A DNA stretch of 64,000 nucleotides from Pelargonium cotyledonis (lineage: Eukaryota > Streptophyta > Magnoliopsida > Geraniales > Geraniaceae). This document shows positions 63,094 through 64,000 of the stretch, one piece after another (positions within the stretch are counted from its first letter, which is position 1; every line of letters starts with the position of its first letter). The position numbers were made by a program, and so were the translations under genes. The stretch lies in the NCBI GenBank assembly GCA_036897625.1, contig JAYMTA010000006.1:62001-126000 (forward strand), in the 5' to 3' direction. The notes beneath the pieces were generated by a model. It saw only the letters and a program-made list of their open reading frames with translations, had not been told where the DNA came from and did no database searches.

Positions 63094-63165
63094 GTACTAA
63101 ATTAGACTTGAACCTATGATCTTTATACTAGGATTACTTTGTTATACCACGGAGCCTTTTATAAA
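63094..63165 (-). pseudogene. tRNA-like remnant
   Basis: On the minus strand GGCTCCGTGGTATAACA (acceptor end and D-arm type) and the T-arm ATAGG, TTCAAGT, CTAAT (four of five pairs) are at canonical spacing. The acceptor strands do not pair. The 15-mer GACTTGAACCTATGA (63105-63119, plus strand) is identical to one in the remnant at 57191-57263. Confidence 0.4.
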
Positions 63166-63169
63166 TTAT

Positions 63170-64000
63170 TGGTTTCTTTCTTCATAGGAGCTCCATTGGC
63201 TAGGAATTTCATTTGAATAGATCCTTTTGTCGAGAAGTATCGAAACTTTATCCATATATATATAAATACGTAGCTATGGTTATAGGAAATGAATAAGGTT
63301 TCTTTAAAATTGAATTATAGTACCCCTTGGGCTTTTTAAAGGGCTTATATGAGTTTGTGTCAAGCTCACATACTAGGTAACACTCGTTATCTGCTATAAA
63401 ACCATAAAAGGGGGTATTCATGTCCTTTGGTTTCCTTATCTACTTGTATCAATGCCTGCTGCAGCACAGAGATTAAAATAAGTTGTAGGGTTTTCTACTT
63501 ATGTTTTCCAAGAAATTCTTTGTCTTACTTAGTTCTGGTAGAAATTACTCTAAGGTCTAATCAAGACTTTTATTCAAAGTACTCTATAACTCCTCTTGGT
63601 TTTAACCCGCTACCCATTCTATCATTCTATATAGAGATACAAAAACGATAAAAAGGATTATCCCGTAATAATTATTATTATTAGGATTAGGAAGAATACC
63701 GGTAAAATAAAGGCAATTTCGCTAATTAAATTTCAAGTATTAAAAAGTCCGTGCATTTGCCGGTTCTATCTGTCAAGTTAGTATAAAGGGTGCGGGGATC
63801 CTAACATATTTCTCTCTTCTTATTGTGACACTGCTTCTTGCCAGGTATTAATTACCCTATTATATATAAAAGGGAGCCTCTAAGCCGGGAGTATGACTTA
63901 CGCGGGCACTTATCTGTTCTGTACTAGGAAACTCAGAAAAAGACTTAACTTTATTTTAAGAATAAGTCCAGAAACTTCTGTGCAACAAAGGATTAAAATA
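63170..64000. other. Stretch without recognisable genes
   Basis: No supported gene. A 74-codon frame at 63427-63651 starts with TTG and is unrecognised. A short ATT-type trinucleotide tract lies near 63669. Confidence 0.5.

Overview
The window is A+T-rich (about one third G+C by eye) and almost entirely without recognisable genes. The longest standard-code frame is only about 116 codons, which is near what chance gives at this composition. I recognised no complete protein, rRNA, CRISPR array, insertion sequence or transposon.

What can be recognised points to an organelle, most likely a very large and sparsely coding mitochondrial genome, though a plastid is not excluded. At least sixteen stretches resemble bacterial or organellar tRNAs (Phe, Lys, Ser-GCU, Met, Leu and Gln types and others). 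They keep the D-arm and T-loop signatures, but the acceptor halves do not pair wherever I checked them, so I call them tRNA fossils. Several share blocks 14 to 29 bases long, so they look like shuffled copies of a few parents.

Layout: (1) 0-16.7 kb holds seven tRNA-like remnants, three of the four core copies of a diverged dispersed repeat (repeat A, at about 3.2, 11.6 and 14.4 kb) and a separate purine-rich block at 11.0 kb. (2) 16.4-28.4 kb is mostly empty but has several short matches to universal large-subunit rRNA motifs. (3) 26-40 kb has further tRNA-like remnants and repeat-A-like tails. (4) 44-47 kb holds a tRNA-Lys-like remnant, the fourth core copy of repeat A and a short TCTAGCTC mini-array. 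(5) 57.2-58.7 kb is the one place that looks gene-like: a C-rich island (G-rich on the minus strand) flanked by segments open on both strands. If TGA is read as tryptophan, as in many mitochondria, the minus strand carries three consecutive open frames of 117, 112 and 114 codons. (6) 59.8-62 kb holds three more codon-like, purine-rich blocks related to the tails of repeat A.

A second window-wide signal is strong enrichment of short purine-to-pyrimidine quasi-palindromes (GGAATCC, GGATTCC, GGATCC). Nothing here can be assembled into a pathway. The best leads are repeat A, the tRNA fossil swarm, the quasi-palindrome family and the 57-58.7 kb cluster.
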